A stretch of DNA of 35,809 nucleotides from Bryobacteraceae bacterium (GTDB taxonomy: Bacteria > Acidobacteriota > Terriglobia > Bryobacterales > Bryobacteraceae), in NCBI GenBank assembly GCA_030039005.1, contig JASHQT010000524.1:1-35809 (forward strand), read 5' to 3'. The stretch's first letter is position 1; each line of letters begins with the position of its first letter. This document shows, piece after piece, positions 25,032 through 32,789 of the stretch. Made by a program: the position numbers and the translations under genes. The notes beneath the pieces are model-generated. The model did no database searches. It was not told where the DNA came from and saw nothing but the letters and a program-made list of their open reading frames with translations.

Positions 25032-26162
25032 TTACAGCAGGCGCTGGCCGGCGGCGCGAGTATCGTAACCGCCCAGGCTTTCCAGCTCCCGGCGGTAATT
25101 GGAGCGATTCAGCGTGTCCAACAGCGCTTGGATTGCGGGCATTTCGAGGTTCTGCCGGCGGATGGCGAGGTCGTAACGCTCGCTCACCAAGGGGATGAAT
25201 CCGAGTCCGAACACGCGTGCGGCGGCTCGCGTGGCGATGCAGGCATCGGCCTGGCCGGTCTGGACTTGCCAAGCGGCCTGCAAATGCCCGGCGGCGACGG
25301 TGTCGTAGCCGCGTACGTTCTTGGGTTCGACCTTGAGGCGCTTCAGATGGGAATCGAGGAGCGCGCGGCTGCCGGCGCCTTTTTCGCGATTGACGATCGT
25401 GACGTCGCGCCGCGCCAGGTCCTCAATATCTTTGATGCCTTTCGGATTGCCCGCCGCCGTGACAATTCCTTCCTCCCACACCGCGAAGGTCACCACCGCG
25501 ACGCTGTTGCGCGGAAACATGCGGCCGATCTCGGGGAGGTTCGATTCGCCGCTCGATTCGTCGCGCAGGTGCGTTCCAGCGATGTGGACACAGCCCTCTT
25601 TCAGCAATTTGAGCGACTGCGAGCTGTTGCGATGGGCCAAGACGAGTTCGACGCCCGCCGATTGCAAGTGATGCGCCAGGACCGAAATTCCGGGATCGCA
25701 ACCGGCGATCAGGACACGATTCCGAAAGTCTTCGGCGGGGTCGAACACCTGTACATCGGTGCGCCCGTTCTTGGGGAGCTTGGTCGAGACCGTGCTTGAT
25801 ACGACGGCATCGCTGACGGGAAAATACCAGGGGAAGGGAGAAGGCGGCGAAGCCACCAGGCGCTTGTTGACGCGGCAAAGTTGCACCGGCTGGCCCGGCT
25901 GCGGCGCCCCCGCTCCCGGCAACAGCGTGGCTTCTTCCGAGCGTAACCCCACGGGCTCGGGCCTCGGCAGCGCGAAAAGATCCTCCACCTGCACTTCCAG
26001 CGCCTGCGCGAGCCGTAGCGCGACGGCGGTGTTGGGAACGTAGCTACCCGCTTCCATGGCGTAGATGGTCTGCCGCGTCACGCCCACCAAGCGGGCCAGT
26101 TGCGCGGCCGAGATGCCGCGCTTCTGGCGCAGCGTCCCCAGGTGATTTTCGATCTCTGGCAT
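25032..26162 (-). CDS. XRE-type HTH regulator fused to a periplasmic-binding-protein-like molybdate-sensing domain
   Basis: 376 residues. N-terminal HTH at about 8-60 (LRQKRGISAAQLARLVGVTR; QTIYAMEAGSYVP). A linker leads to a PBP-like domain (about 120-360) containing LIAGCDPGISVLAHHLQ and AGSRALLDSHLKRL. This architecture matches the family annotated as molybdate-binding-domain regulators (PBP_like/COG1910). It should bind DNA and sense molybdate or a related oxyanion (inference from family and neighbours modA and Mop). Divergent from modA, with a palindrome between them. No Shine-Dalgarno at the ATG. Confidence 0.88.
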   Translation of the reverse strand: MPEIENHLGTLRQKRGISAAQLARLVGVTRQTIYAMEAGSYVPNTAVALRLAQALEVQVEDLFALPRPEPVGLRSEEATLLPGAGAPQPGQPVQLCRVNKRLVASPPSPFPWYFPVSDAVVSSTVSTKLPKNGRTDVQVFDPAEDFRNRVLIAGCDPGISVLAHHLQSAGVELVLAHRNSSQSLKLLKEGCVHIAGTHLRDESSGESNLPEIGRMFPRNSVAVVTFAVWEEGIVTAAGNPKGIKDIEDLARRDVTIVNREKGAGSRALLDSHLKRLKVEPKNVRGYDTVAAGHLQAAWQVQTGQADACIATRAAARVFGLGFIPLVSERYDLAIRRQNLEMPAIQALLDTLNRSNYRRELESLGGYDTRAAGQRLL

Positions 26163-26181
26163 GTTAAAGACTACTCTGTCG

Positions 26182-26194
26182 TGTTACAGTAACA
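26182..26194. promoter_or_regulatory. 13-bp perfect palindrome, likely operator of the XRE-PBP regulator
   Basis: TGTTAC-A-GTAACA in the 60-bp gap between the divergent regulator and modA genes; a third similar half-site (TGTTAA) begins at 26162. Position and symmetry fit an operator controlling both directions. Confidence 0.6.
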
Positions 26195-26222
26195 TTGTCT
26201 GGCCCGGACTGCCTGATCACGA

Positions 26223-26984
26223 ATGACACGCCGGTACGCAGCCTCGCAGATCATCGTAGCGTTTTGCGCGGCCTTGTGCCAATCGCAAGCGCGGGCCCAG
26301 GACCGCGAGATTACGGTAGCGGCGGCGGCCAACCTCACCGAGGTGGCTCAGACGCTCGGCTCCGAATTCGAGAAGCAAACCAAGATTCATCCCGTCTTCA
26401 GCTTTGGCTCGACGGCGCAATTGACCAGCCAGATCGAGAATCAGGCGCCGTTCGACCTGTTTTTGGCCGCCGATGCCGAGCACCCGGACAAGCTCGAGAA
26501 CGAGCATTTGCTCGTGCCGGGAAGCGAGGCGGTATACGCCGTGGGCGTGCTGGCCTTGTGGATTCCACCGGCCAGCCAGGCGCACATCGATAAGGTCGCC
26601 GATTTAGCGGCGAACGACGTGCACACGATTGCGGTGGCGAATCCGAAGCTCGCGCCATACGGCGCGGCGACCGTGGAGACGCTTCAGAAGGCCGGCATCT
26701 GGGACCGCGTGAAGGACAAAATCGTGTACGCGGAGAACATCAACATGGCGCGGCAATACGGCACATCGAAGAATGCCGATGCCGTGTTCACCGCTTATTC
26801 GCTGGTGTTGAAGGAGCCGGGTAAGGTGATTCAGGTGGACGCGTCGCTGCACCAGCCGATCGTGCAAAAGATGGGTGTGCTGGCGCGCACCTCGCATCGC
26901 GAATGGGCCGATTCTTTCGCTAATTTCGTCCTGCACGGCGGCGGTCGCGAGATCCTGGTCCGCTTCGGCTATCAGGTACACTGA
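26223..26984 (+). CDS. modA: Molybdate ABC transporter substrate-binding protein
   Basis: 253 residues. Signal peptide (about 1-25, ending SQARAQ), then a ModA-type binding protein: ITVAAAANLTEVAQTLGSEF, FSFGSTAQLTSQIE, FDLFLAADAEHPDKLE, IAVANPKLAPYGAATVETLQ. The Ser/Ala/Tyr-type oxyanion pocket positions (ANLT, GSTAQL, APYG) are present. No modB permease or modC ATPase follows; the next gene is a Moco-fold protein. It may use a permease encoded elsewhere. Divergent from its likely regulator. Confidence 0.93.
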   Translation: MTRRYAASQIIVAFCAALCQSQARAQDREITVAAAANLTEVAQTLGSEFEKQTKIHPVFSFGSTAQLTSQIENQAPFDLFLAADAEHPDKLENEHLLVPGSEAVYAVGVLALWIPPASQAHIDKVADLAANDVHTIAVANPKLAPYGAATVETLQKAGIWDRVKDKIVYAENINMARQYGTSKNADAVFTAYSLVLKEPGKVIQVDASLHQPIVQKMGVLARTSHREWADSFANFVLHGGGREILVRFGYQVH

Positions 26985-26989
26985 CTTTT

Positions 26990-27478
26990 ATGACGTACGT
27001 CCGGTTGGCCGCATGCGCCCTATTTGTGTCTTTGGTGTTCGCGCAGGCGCCCACGGCGACGCTCGCAGTGCAGGGCGACATTGCATCGCCGCTCACGCTC
27101 ACGGCGGATGATCTGGCCAAGATGCCGCGAGAAACTGCTTCGGTGCCTACGGCCGACGGCGGCAAGACCGTGTATGAAGGCGTCGAGCTGCGCGCGGTGC
27201 TCGAGAAAGCCGGCGCGCCATTCGGCAAGAAGCTGCGCGGCAAGGTGCTCACCACCTACGTGCTGGCGAAAGCCGAGGACGGCTACCAGGTGATCTTCAC
27301 GTTGGGCGAACTGGATCCGGATTTCGGCAACGAAAGCGTCCTGTTAGCCGACAAACGGGACGGGAAGCCGTTGCCGGACAAGCAGGGGCCTTTCCGCCTG
27401 GTTTGCCCCAACGACCACGAAGGCGCTCGCTCGGTCCGCATGCTGCAGACGCTCGACGTCGTCAGACTCGCCAAATAA
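26990..27478 (+). CDS. Small exported protein with oxidoreductase molybdopterin-binding fold
   Basis: 162 residues. Signal peptide (about 1-19), then a domain like the Moco-binding domain of sulfite-oxidase-type enzymes: LTADDLAKMPRETASVP ... YEGVELRAVLEKAGAPFG ... YVLAKAEDGYQVIFTLGEL ... KQGPFRLVCPNDHEGARSVRML. It is far shorter than sulfite oxidase and lacks the usual Cys context, so cofactor binding is uncertain. The only Cys in the mature part (VCPNDHEG) lies near the C-terminus. It begins 5 bp after modA and is almost certainly co-transcribed. Confidence 0.85.
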   Translation: MTYVRLAACALFVSLVFAQAPTATLAVQGDIASPLTLTADDLAKMPRETASVPTADGGKTVYEGVELRAVLEKAGAPFGKKLRGKVLTTYVLAKAEDGYQVIFTLGELDPDFGNESVLLADKRDGKPLPDKQGPFRLVCPNDHEGARSVRMLQTLDVVRLAK

Positions 27479-27487
27479 TCGCCGCGA

Positions 27488-29266
27488 TCAGAAGGCGAAC
27501 CGGCCACCGATCACAGGTTCAAGGTTGTTGTCGTATAGAAAGGGAACGCCGGGGCCATGAGGGATGGCGATGTCCAGTCCGCCGCCCACGTAGGAATACG
27601 CAATTCCGGCAAAACCGTCCAGACGTTTGGTGAAGTGATAATCCAAATAGAGCGACCAGAAGTTGAGGGTGCCCGCGCAGGAACTCCGCATATTTCCGGG
27701 CACGCAGGTCGCCGGAACACGGAAGGTATTCTGCAGTTGATGGTACCAGGCGGCGGTGACGTCGGTTTTATCGTTGACAGCCCATTTCGGGCCCATCCAC
27801 CAGATCTGCACGACCTTGGGAGAATCAAGATTGTTGTCTTCGACGCCGCTCAGGATAAAGCCGCCCTCATCCGAAGCGCCAACGCCCAATGGATCCGTTG
27901 GATTCGTCTGCCGGATCCATTCGTAGCCGCCGTATAATCTGACCGGCTTCCAGTCGTACTTGGCAGCGACCATGATGGCGCTGTTGTCGGTCACGATGCC
28001 ATACAAGGTATTGGTTGTTCCAACCACGTTTGCTCCGGTGATGGGGTTGGTATTGATGCTGTCCGTGGTCGACTGATAGGGCTGCGTCGGACTCTGCGGC
28101 CCCAGCAATGGATTCAATATGCTGATCGCCTGGTTGTAAGCTTGGTAGACCACGTCCATGGAAAACTTGCGGTACTCTCCACCGATGTCGAATCCCCAGG
28201 CGTTGTTGTGCGCCGATTCTCCCGTGCAGGTGGCAGCGGTCCAGTTGGCGGAGGCCGAGTAGCAGCCGCCGGAGCCATCGGCGAATTTATACATTGCGCC
28301 GGCATGTACCGGCCCGTAAGACCAACGATACTTCAGGGCGTCGTCCCAACGGGCATCATCGGTGTCGCCGCCGCCGGACATGGTGCCGTTATACCCGATG
28401 TATGAAAATGCGTAGCCGCCCTGGGCCGGATCGTATTGGAGCATCGCATCGGTCCCCAGAGAGCGCTGGCGGCCAAAGGTGAATGTGCCGAAATACTTGG
28501 ACCCTATCCCGAGATAGATTTCGTCGTTGAAGGGCTGTCCCGCGCGCGTGCCGTCGATGGCTATCGAATAAGCGCTCCTGGGAAGTCCGTTATTGATGGT
28601 ATCGGTGGCCGGTGCGCTGGCGAGCAGGCCGGATTGCGGATTGATACCGGTGGAAGCGTTGAACACAAAGAACCAGTCATGATAAAACTCTTCCCTGGCC
28701 CGAATGCCCAGTCCCGTCTGCTGCAGGTTGTTGGGTGCGATCAGGAATCGATGTTGATAGCCGTTCCGGTTCACCAGGGATTCGCCTTCGTAGTTATAAC
28801 CGTTTTCCGGCAAGCCATGAGTGACGTAGCCGGCGCCGACGTCGTATGCGCCATACGCCGTGATGCCGTGCCAGGTCAGCGAGCAATCGGTGGTGAGGAA
28901 CTCGTGGCCGCTCGCGCAGACGTCAGGCGTGCTGGACCGCATCTTGATGTCGGCCGTGGCTTGCTGGCCATCCGCCACACTGATGCCCGTGCGTGTTTCA
29001 TCGGCGAACCCCGTTTTTGCCACTCGAATCTCGAAGCGCCCCGCTGGCAAGCCGGTGACCTGATAGTACCCCCGGGCATCGGTTATGGCCGCGCGCGTTG
29101 TACCTGTGTCGGCGTTCCTGATGGTCACCGCGACTTCAGGAAGGGGTGCGCCGTTTGGGTCCGTCACCACGCCGGAGATGCTCGCGCCCGTTTGGGCCCA
29201 CGACGGGAGAGCGCAGCAAGAAAGAAGGGCCATACACAAGCCCCACCGCAATTTTGGGGATGTCAT
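27488..29266 (-). CDS. Outer membrane porin-like barrel with N-terminal carboxypeptidase-regulatory-like domain
   Basis: 592 residues. Signal peptide (CMALLSCCALPSWAQ), then a CarboxypepD_reg/CnaB-like beta-sandwich at about 27-110 (ISGVVTDPNGAPLPEVAVTI, DARGYYQVTGLPAGRFEIRV). A Gram-negative-porin-like barrel follows (about 125-592) with repeated aromatic strands such as YLGIGSKYFGTFTFGRQRS and AGMYKF-type turns. The C-terminal strand ends in Phe (IGGRFAF), the usual outer-membrane targeting signal. The barrel has paired Cys (GGCYSA, AATCTG, ATCVPG, SSCAG). Substrate unknown. Divergence and a T-rich upstream region suggest its own promoter between 29267 and 29330. Confidence 0.85.
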   Translation of the reverse strand: MTSPKLRWGLCMALLSCCALPSWAQTGASISGVVTDPNGAPLPEVAVTIRNADTGTTRAAITDARGYYQVTGLPAGRFEIRVAKTGFADETRTGISVADGQQATADIKMRSSTPDVCASGHEFLTTDCSLTWHGITAYGAYDVGAGYVTHGLPENGYNYEGESLVNRNGYQHRFLIAPNNLQQTGLGIRAREEFYHDWFFVFNASTGINPQSGLLASAPATDTINNGLPRSAYSIAIDGTRAGQPFNDEIYLGIGSKYFGTFTFGRQRSLGTDAMLQYDPAQGGYAFSYIGYNGTMSGGGDTDDARWDDALKYRWSYGPVHAGAMYKFADGSGGCYSASANWTAATCTGESAHNNAWGFDIGGEYRKFSMDVVYQAYNQAISILNPLLGPQSPTQPYQSTTDSINTNPITGANVVGTTNTLYGIVTDNSAIMVAAKYDWKPVRLYGGYEWIRQTNPTDPLGVGASDEGGFILSGVEDNNLDSPKVVQIWWMGPKWAVNDKTDVTAAWYHQLQNTFRVPATCVPGNMRSSCAGTLNFWSLYLDYHFTKRLDGFAGIAYSYVGGGLDIAIPHGPGVPFLYDNNLEPVIGGRFAF

Positions 29267-29369
29267 AAGTGGTTGTCTTTTAAATGCTAACCTGTCTTGT
29301 AAAAAAGATACTATCCGATTCGCGGCCTTCAGACAAGCAAAGAAGCGGCGACTGGAAGAGAAAGGCGCT

Positions 29370-30731
29370 TCAGAAGCGCACGGGCGGATTGAAACGCTTG
29401 GCGAGCACCTCGATTTCGCGCGAAGCCCGCACCTTGTGTTCCCGAACGTACAGTTCGTGATTTCGCTCGACTTCGTTAGGCTTGTAGATGTAATTGGCGG
29501 TGAGGCCGGCCGAACGCGCGAATCCGGGCGCGGAGGTGTCGCCGCGCCAGTTGAGGCGTTCCAGGTGCGCGCCGTTCTTCAGGTGGAAGCGCGCCACCGG
29601 GTCCAGCGGTTCACCGTTGTGTTTCGCGTGGAGGAGATAATACGCCGCCAGTTCCATCACGTGAGGCTGCCAATCGGTAACCGGCTCATCGAGCCGGCCG
29701 GCGGCCTCGGCATAGGGCGCGAGCTTGGATGTGGACTGCAGAGCGGGCGCCTTTTCGGCCAGCCATTTCCGGAATCCCGGAACCGGCGACAGCGTTGCGA
29801 AGTTCTTGATGCGCGGAAGTTCCCGGGTTAAATCCTCCACCACCTGCTTGATCAAAAAGCTGCCGAACGGCACGCCGCGAAGGCCGTCCTGGCAGTTGGT
29901 GATGGAGTAAAAGATGGCCCACTCTACCGATTCGGGATCCGACAACGGAGCATCCGAATTGAGCAGTGGCTGGATTCTCGCGGGCAGCTCGCGAGCCAGC
30001 GCGACTTCGATGAAGATAATCGGCTCTTCGGGCAGGGCCGGATGGAAAAACGCGTAGCAGCGGCGGTCCGCTTCCAAGCGCCGCCGTAGATCGTGCCAGC
30101 CCTGAATTTGCCAGCTTTGGATTTGCCCGCCTTGGATTTGATGGACGGCTTCATACTGGATCAATTTCTCCAGGACCACGGCCGAAGTACGCCAATCGAT
30201 GCGGCGCCGCACCAGAAACCCGCGATTGAACCAGGAGGTGAACAGGTGCGCGAGATCGGCGGCGATAGGCTTCAGTTCGGGCGCAGGGCCGGATTCCGCA
30301 AGCACGTGGCTGCGCATCGCGACCAAGATTCGCATGCCACCTGGCGCCATGTTCAAGCGGCGGAAAAGCTCCTGGCGGGGCGGCTCCACGACCTTTTGCA
30401 AACGCGCTAGATTTTGTGGCGAAGGCGTCTGGCGATAGATGTGGCCGGCCAGGCCCACCTGTTCGGGATCGGGCGAAAACTCAGCGGCCAGCGCTTCGAA
30501 AAAACGACGGCGACTCCACTCGTCCAGGGCCTGGTAGGCGTCCAGAGCCTCGGCCGCCAGACGGCTGCCGGAGACTTCGCCGCGCTCCGACATCAAGGCG
30601 TGGCAGAGCGCGAGGGGCTTGCGGAAGGAGGATCCGTCGCGCGCCGTGCGGCCCGCCAACGCCAGGAATTCCGCGATTTTCACCAACGCACTCCGATTGG
30701 CGCCCACAAACCCCGCTCCCCGCATGTTCAT
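29370..30731 (-). CDS. Malonyl-CoA decarboxylase family protein
   Basis: About 453 residues. Converts malonyl-CoA to acetyl-CoA and CO2. Conserved stretches: RRLNMAPGGMRILVAMR, WFNRGFLVRRRIDW, RRCYAFFHPALPEEPIIFIEVAL, WAIFYSITNCQDGLRGVPFG, and near the C-terminus ANYIYKPNEVERNHELY, which holds the His of the catalytic dyad. The N-terminus is variable in the family: starts are GTG 30737, ATG 30731, ATG 30725 or a GTG inside (MKIAEF) with a better Shine-Dalgarno (GGAG). A 15-bp triplet repeat inserts QIQGGQIQSW before the conserved GW segment. No malonate or biotin genes are nearby. Confidence 0.92.
   Translation of the reverse strand: MNMRGAGFVGANRSALVKIAEFLALAGRTARDGSSFRKPLALCHALMSERGEVSGSRLAAEALDAYQALDEWSRRRFFEALAAEFSPDPEQVGLAGHIYRQTPSPQNLARLQKVVEPPRQELFRRLNMAPGGMRILVAMRSHVLAESGPAPELKPIAADLAHLFTSWFNRGFLVRRRIDWRTSAVVLEKLIQYEAVHQIQGGQIQSWQIQGWHDLRRRLEADRRCYAFFHPALPEEPIIFIEVALARELPARIQPLLNSDAPLSDPESVEWAIFYSITNCQDGLRGVPFGSFLIKQVVEDLTRELPRIKNFATLSPVPGFRKWLAEKAPALQSTSKLAPYAEAAGRLDEPVTDWQPHVMELAAYYLLHAKHNGEPLDPVARFHLKNGAHLERLNWRGDTSAPGFARSAGLTANYIYKPNEVERNHELYVREHKVRASREIEVLAKRFNPPVRF
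30096..30140 (-). repeat. Three-copy 15-bp tandem repeat inside malonyl-CoA decarboxylase
   Basis: Three consecutive 15-bp units, each ending in an (A/G)ATTTG core on the plus strand, encode QIQGG-QIQSW-QIQGW. Relatives carry a single unit here, so two units look like an in-frame expansion (family comparison from memory). Confidence 0.75.
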
Positions 30732-30857
30732 CGGCACAAACCGGACCGCGGATCAGGCCGGACCGATTGTACGCGGCCAAAATCGCATGACGATGACAGA
30801 GGAACGGCGGAGCAACCAAAAACACGAGGAGGAGTCCCACGGGTGAGGGGTACCGCT

Positions 30858-31010
30858 ATGATACGCAAACTAAAATCCGGCCAGTATCGGCTCTATTCCC
30901 GAAAGAAAGACGCCAAGACCGGCCGGCGAAAAAATTTGGGGACTTTCTCCTCGCGCGAAGCCGCGGAGGAGCACGAGCGCGAAGTGCAATTCTTCAAGCG
31001 CACTAAATGA
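30858..31010 (+). CDS. Small conserved basic protein of unknown function (50 aa)
   Basis: 50 residues: IRKLKSGQYRLYSRKKD, then RRKNLGTFSSREAAEEHERE. A strong Shine-Dalgarno (GAGGGG, 7-8 nt before the ATG) and a hairpin terminator right after the stop argue that it is real. Similar 50-residue proteins with the same RLYSRK...NLGTF pattern occur in several phyla (recollection). Function unknown; the NLGTF/REAAEEHER segment may fold as a small helix-strand unit. Not to be confused with the longer frame reaching upstream, which is antisense to malonyl-CoA decarboxylase. Confidence 0.8.
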   Translation: MIRKLKSGQYRLYSRKKDAKTGRRKNLGTFSSREAAEEHEREVQFFKRTK

Positions 31011-31040
31011 GAACGCGGCCCGGTAATCCGAGCCGCGTTC
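31011..31040. terminator. Bidirectional hairpin terminator between the 50-aa gene and glutamine synthetase
   Basis: A perfect 9-bp stem (GAACGCGGC/GCCGCGTTC) with extra CG pairing begins immediately after the stop of the 50-aa gene. It is 27 bp from the convergent glutamine synthetase stop. T runs are short, so it is a weak rho-independent type. Confidence 0.6.
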
Positions 31041-31067
31041 AAAACGCGTCCAAAATTTGCGGAAAAG

Positions 31068-32093
31068 TTAGACCGCAGCCGCTACGGCGACGCCGTTGAT
31101 GGTCTTCAAGATCCGCGAGACGATCTGGTACGGGTCGGCCTCCGAGTTCGGACGGCGATCCTCCAGGTAGCCTCTATAGCCGTTACGGACGAAGTTGACG
31201 GGCAGGCGGACGGACGCGCCGCGATCCGAGAGACCGTAGCTGAACTTGTCGATGGCCTGGGTTTCGTGCAGCCCGGTCAAGCGCAGATGGTTGTCGGGCC
31301 CATAGACGGCAATGTGCGCGGGGATGTTCTCCTCGAAGGCCTTCATGAGCGCTTCCAGGTACTCCTTGCCGCCGACTTCGCGGATGTGCTTGGTGGAGAA
31401 GTTGGTGTGCATGCCGGAGCCGTTCCAGTCACCCCGGATGGGCTTGCAGTGCAGCTCCATGTCGACTTTGTACTTCTCGCATAGGCGCATCATCAGGTAG
31501 CGGGCGGTCCAGAGGTCGTCAGCGGCCTTCTTGGAACCCTTGGCGAAAATCTGAAATTCCCACTGGCCCTTGGCGACCTCGGCGTTGATGCCTTCATGGT
31601 TGATGCCGGCGTTCAAGCAAAGGTCCAGGTGCTCGTCAACGATCTTGCGGGCGATGCTGCCCATCGTCTTATAGCCGACGCCGCAGTAATAGGGACCTTG
31701 CGGGCCGGGGTAGCCGGCGTCGGGGAAGCCGAGCGGGCGGCCGTCCTGGAAGAGGAAATATTCCTGCTCGAAGCCGATCCACAAATCCGGATCGTCCTCA
31801 ATGGTGGCGCGCATGTTGGTGGAGTGCGGGGTGCCATCCGGATGCATCACTTCGTTGAGGACGATAAAGCCATTCGTGCGGCCGCCTGTATCCGGGTACA
31901 GGGCCACGGGCTGCAGGATGCAATCCGAGCTCTTGCCCTCCGCCTGCATGGTGGAGCTGCCGTCGAAGCCCCACTTCGGAAGGTCGGCGAGCGTGGGCGC
32001 CGTATCAAATTCCTTGATGAGCGTTTTGCCGCGCAGGGCCGGAACGGGCTGTTTGCCGTCGAGCCAGATGTATTCCAGTTTGTATTTAGCCAT
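31068..32093 (-). CDS. glnII: Glutamine synthetase type II
   Basis: 341 residues, the length of eukaryotic-type GSII enzymes rather than the roughly 470 of GSI. Makes glutamine from glutamate, ammonia and ATP in the cytosol. Seen: beta-grasp domain with PKWGFDGSSTMQAEG and SDCILQPVALYPD; metal/substrate sites IGFEQEYFLF, GINAEVAKGQWEFQIF, DWNGSGMHTNFST and ETQAIDKFSYGLSDRGASVRLP. There is no Tyr-adenylylation loop, as usual for GSII. No Shine-Dalgarno before the ATG; an A+T patch (GTGTAAATACT) sits directly upstream. Upstream on the other side of a 230-bp gap stood the amidohydrolase gene before the transposon inserted. Confidence 0.96.
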   Translation of the reverse strand: MAKYKLEYIWLDGKQPVPALRGKTLIKEFDTAPTLADLPKWGFDGSSTMQAEGKSSDCILQPVALYPDTGGRTNGFIVLNEVMHPDGTPHSTNMRATIEDDPDLWIGFEQEYFLFQDGRPLGFPDAGYPGPQGPYYCGVGYKTMGSIARKIVDEHLDLCLNAGINHEGINAEVAKGQWEFQIFAKGSKKAADDLWTARYLMMRLCEKYKVDMELHCKPIRGDWNGSGMHTNFSTKHIREVGGKEYLEALMKAFEENIPAHIAVYGPDNHLRLTGLHETQAIDKFSYGLSDRGASVRLPVNFVRNGYRGYLEDRRPNSEADPYQIVSRILKTINGVAVAAAV

Positions 32094-32323
32094 AGTATTT
32101 ACACGACCGGTCGGGCGAGGGCCCCGTGGTGCTTGCTCTCTTTCTTGATTGATTTTCAGATCCCTTCAGACATTCCCTTCAAACCTGGAAAGGACCGTCC
32201 GTGACCCTGCCGGGAAACGCGGGGTTTACCCGGACCAGGCTGATCCTTCATTTTCCGGGAGAGGCGGGGGCTGCGCAATACCTTAGCCCATCAATTGTGT
32301 TTATCGAGGATATAATCGCTCCG
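32094..32323. other. Intergenic region between glutamine synthetase and the transposon; severed promoter of the amidohydrolase
   Basis: Non-coding. Near its right end TATAAT (32311-32316), preceded by GG-A, is a strong -10 box pointing right. Its gene is now 3.2 kb away: in the reconstructed empty site TATAAT is followed by 6 nt and then the GTG of the amidohydrolase. No riboswitch or NtrC/sigma-54 site was recognised for glutamine synthetase. Confidence 0.55.
32316..32323 (+). repeat. Left target-site duplication
   Basis: TCGCTCCG, matched exactly at 35504-35511 on the other side of the element. Eight base pairs is the duplication length known for the IS1595 family. Confidence 0.9.
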
Positions 32324-32347
32324 CAGAATTGTGCACTTGACATACCC
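32324..32347 (+). repeat. Left terminal inverted repeat
   Basis: 24 bp; inner 22 bp are identical to the reverse complement of the right end. It contains GTGCAC and the TTGACA -35 hexamer. Confidence 0.92.
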
Positions 32348-32365
32348 TGCTTATGGGCGGACAAT
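32337..32365 (+). promoter_or_regulatory. Inward promoter of the left transposon end
   Basis: TTGACA (32337-32342) inside the inverted repeat, 17-bp spacer, GACAAT (32360-32365), then 5 nt to the ATG at 32371: a leaderless start. The geometry is identical to the right end. Confidence 0.6.
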
Positions 32366-32370
32366 CGGGC

Positions 32371-32619
32371 ATGCCGAACGCTGATGAAATTCGCGATCAT
32401 GTCTACCAAAATTACATTCTCCCGGCCAGGAAGCGAAAACTACCAGCCGTCACAGTCGTCTCTGGGGACATCGCTAGGGAACTGAAGATGCATGATAGAA
32501 TGCCCGCCATTTGCGGCGCAGTCGGCGCGGTGAAGTTTCAGACTAAACACGGCCTGCGCGTGCTACGGCGTAGTGGGCCGCAAAACGGTGCTACCGCGAC
32601 TTGGGTGTTTTCGCTTTAA
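32371..32619 (+). CDS. Small cargo protein of the transposon, unknown function (82 aa)
   Basis: 82 residues: PNADEIRDHVYQNYILPARK, GDIARELKMHDRMPAICGAV, KFQTKHGLRVLRRSGPQNGA. The pattern (an N-terminal helix EIRDHVYQNYI, an AREL...RMPAICGA helix pair, and a final TATWVFSL strand) looks like a small winged-helix-type fold; similar small proteins occur in other genomes (recollection), none with a known role. ATG at 32371 is preferred because it lies exactly where the inward promoter would start transcription; ATG at 32353 is in frame. Its stop overlaps the stop of the 57-aa gene. Confidence 0.7.
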   Translation: MPNADEIRDHVYQNYILPARKRKLPAVTVVSGDIARELKMHDRMPAICGAVGAVKFQTKHGLRVLRRSGPQNGATATWVFSL

Positions 32620-32789
32620 CCGCACGCGCGATTCAGCACCAACGCAACCGCTACCAAGACAAATAGCAGTGGAATCGCGATGCATGATCCAGCGAACTCC
32701 CGTTTGCGTTCATTGCGAACGAAGAGGTGGGGCCAATAAAGGATAAGGGCGACGACCGCCAGCGCCGCGACGGTTATCAGGAGCGCCAT
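32616..32789 (-). CDS. 57-aa membrane protein with two transmembrane segments (transposon cargo)
   Basis: 57 residues: segment 1 ALLITVAALAVVALILYW, a short charged loop HLFVRNERKREF, segment 2 CIAIPLLFVLVAVALVL, ending NRACG. The start codon directly follows the stop of the 52-aa gene (TAGATG), so translation is coupled. It is the last gene of the dinD unit. The size and two-helix hairpin shape resemble small membrane toxins, holin-like proteins or accessory membrane peptides. No similarity to a named family was recognised. Confidence 0.6.
   Translation of the reverse strand: MALLITVAALAVVALILYWPHLFVRNERKREFAGSCIAIPLLFVLVAVALVLNRACG

Noticed and set aside
32201..32485. 94-codon plus-strand frame crossing the left transposon end
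   Set aside because: Runs across the insertion boundary and overlaps the supported 82-aa gene in another frame; no conserved pattern.
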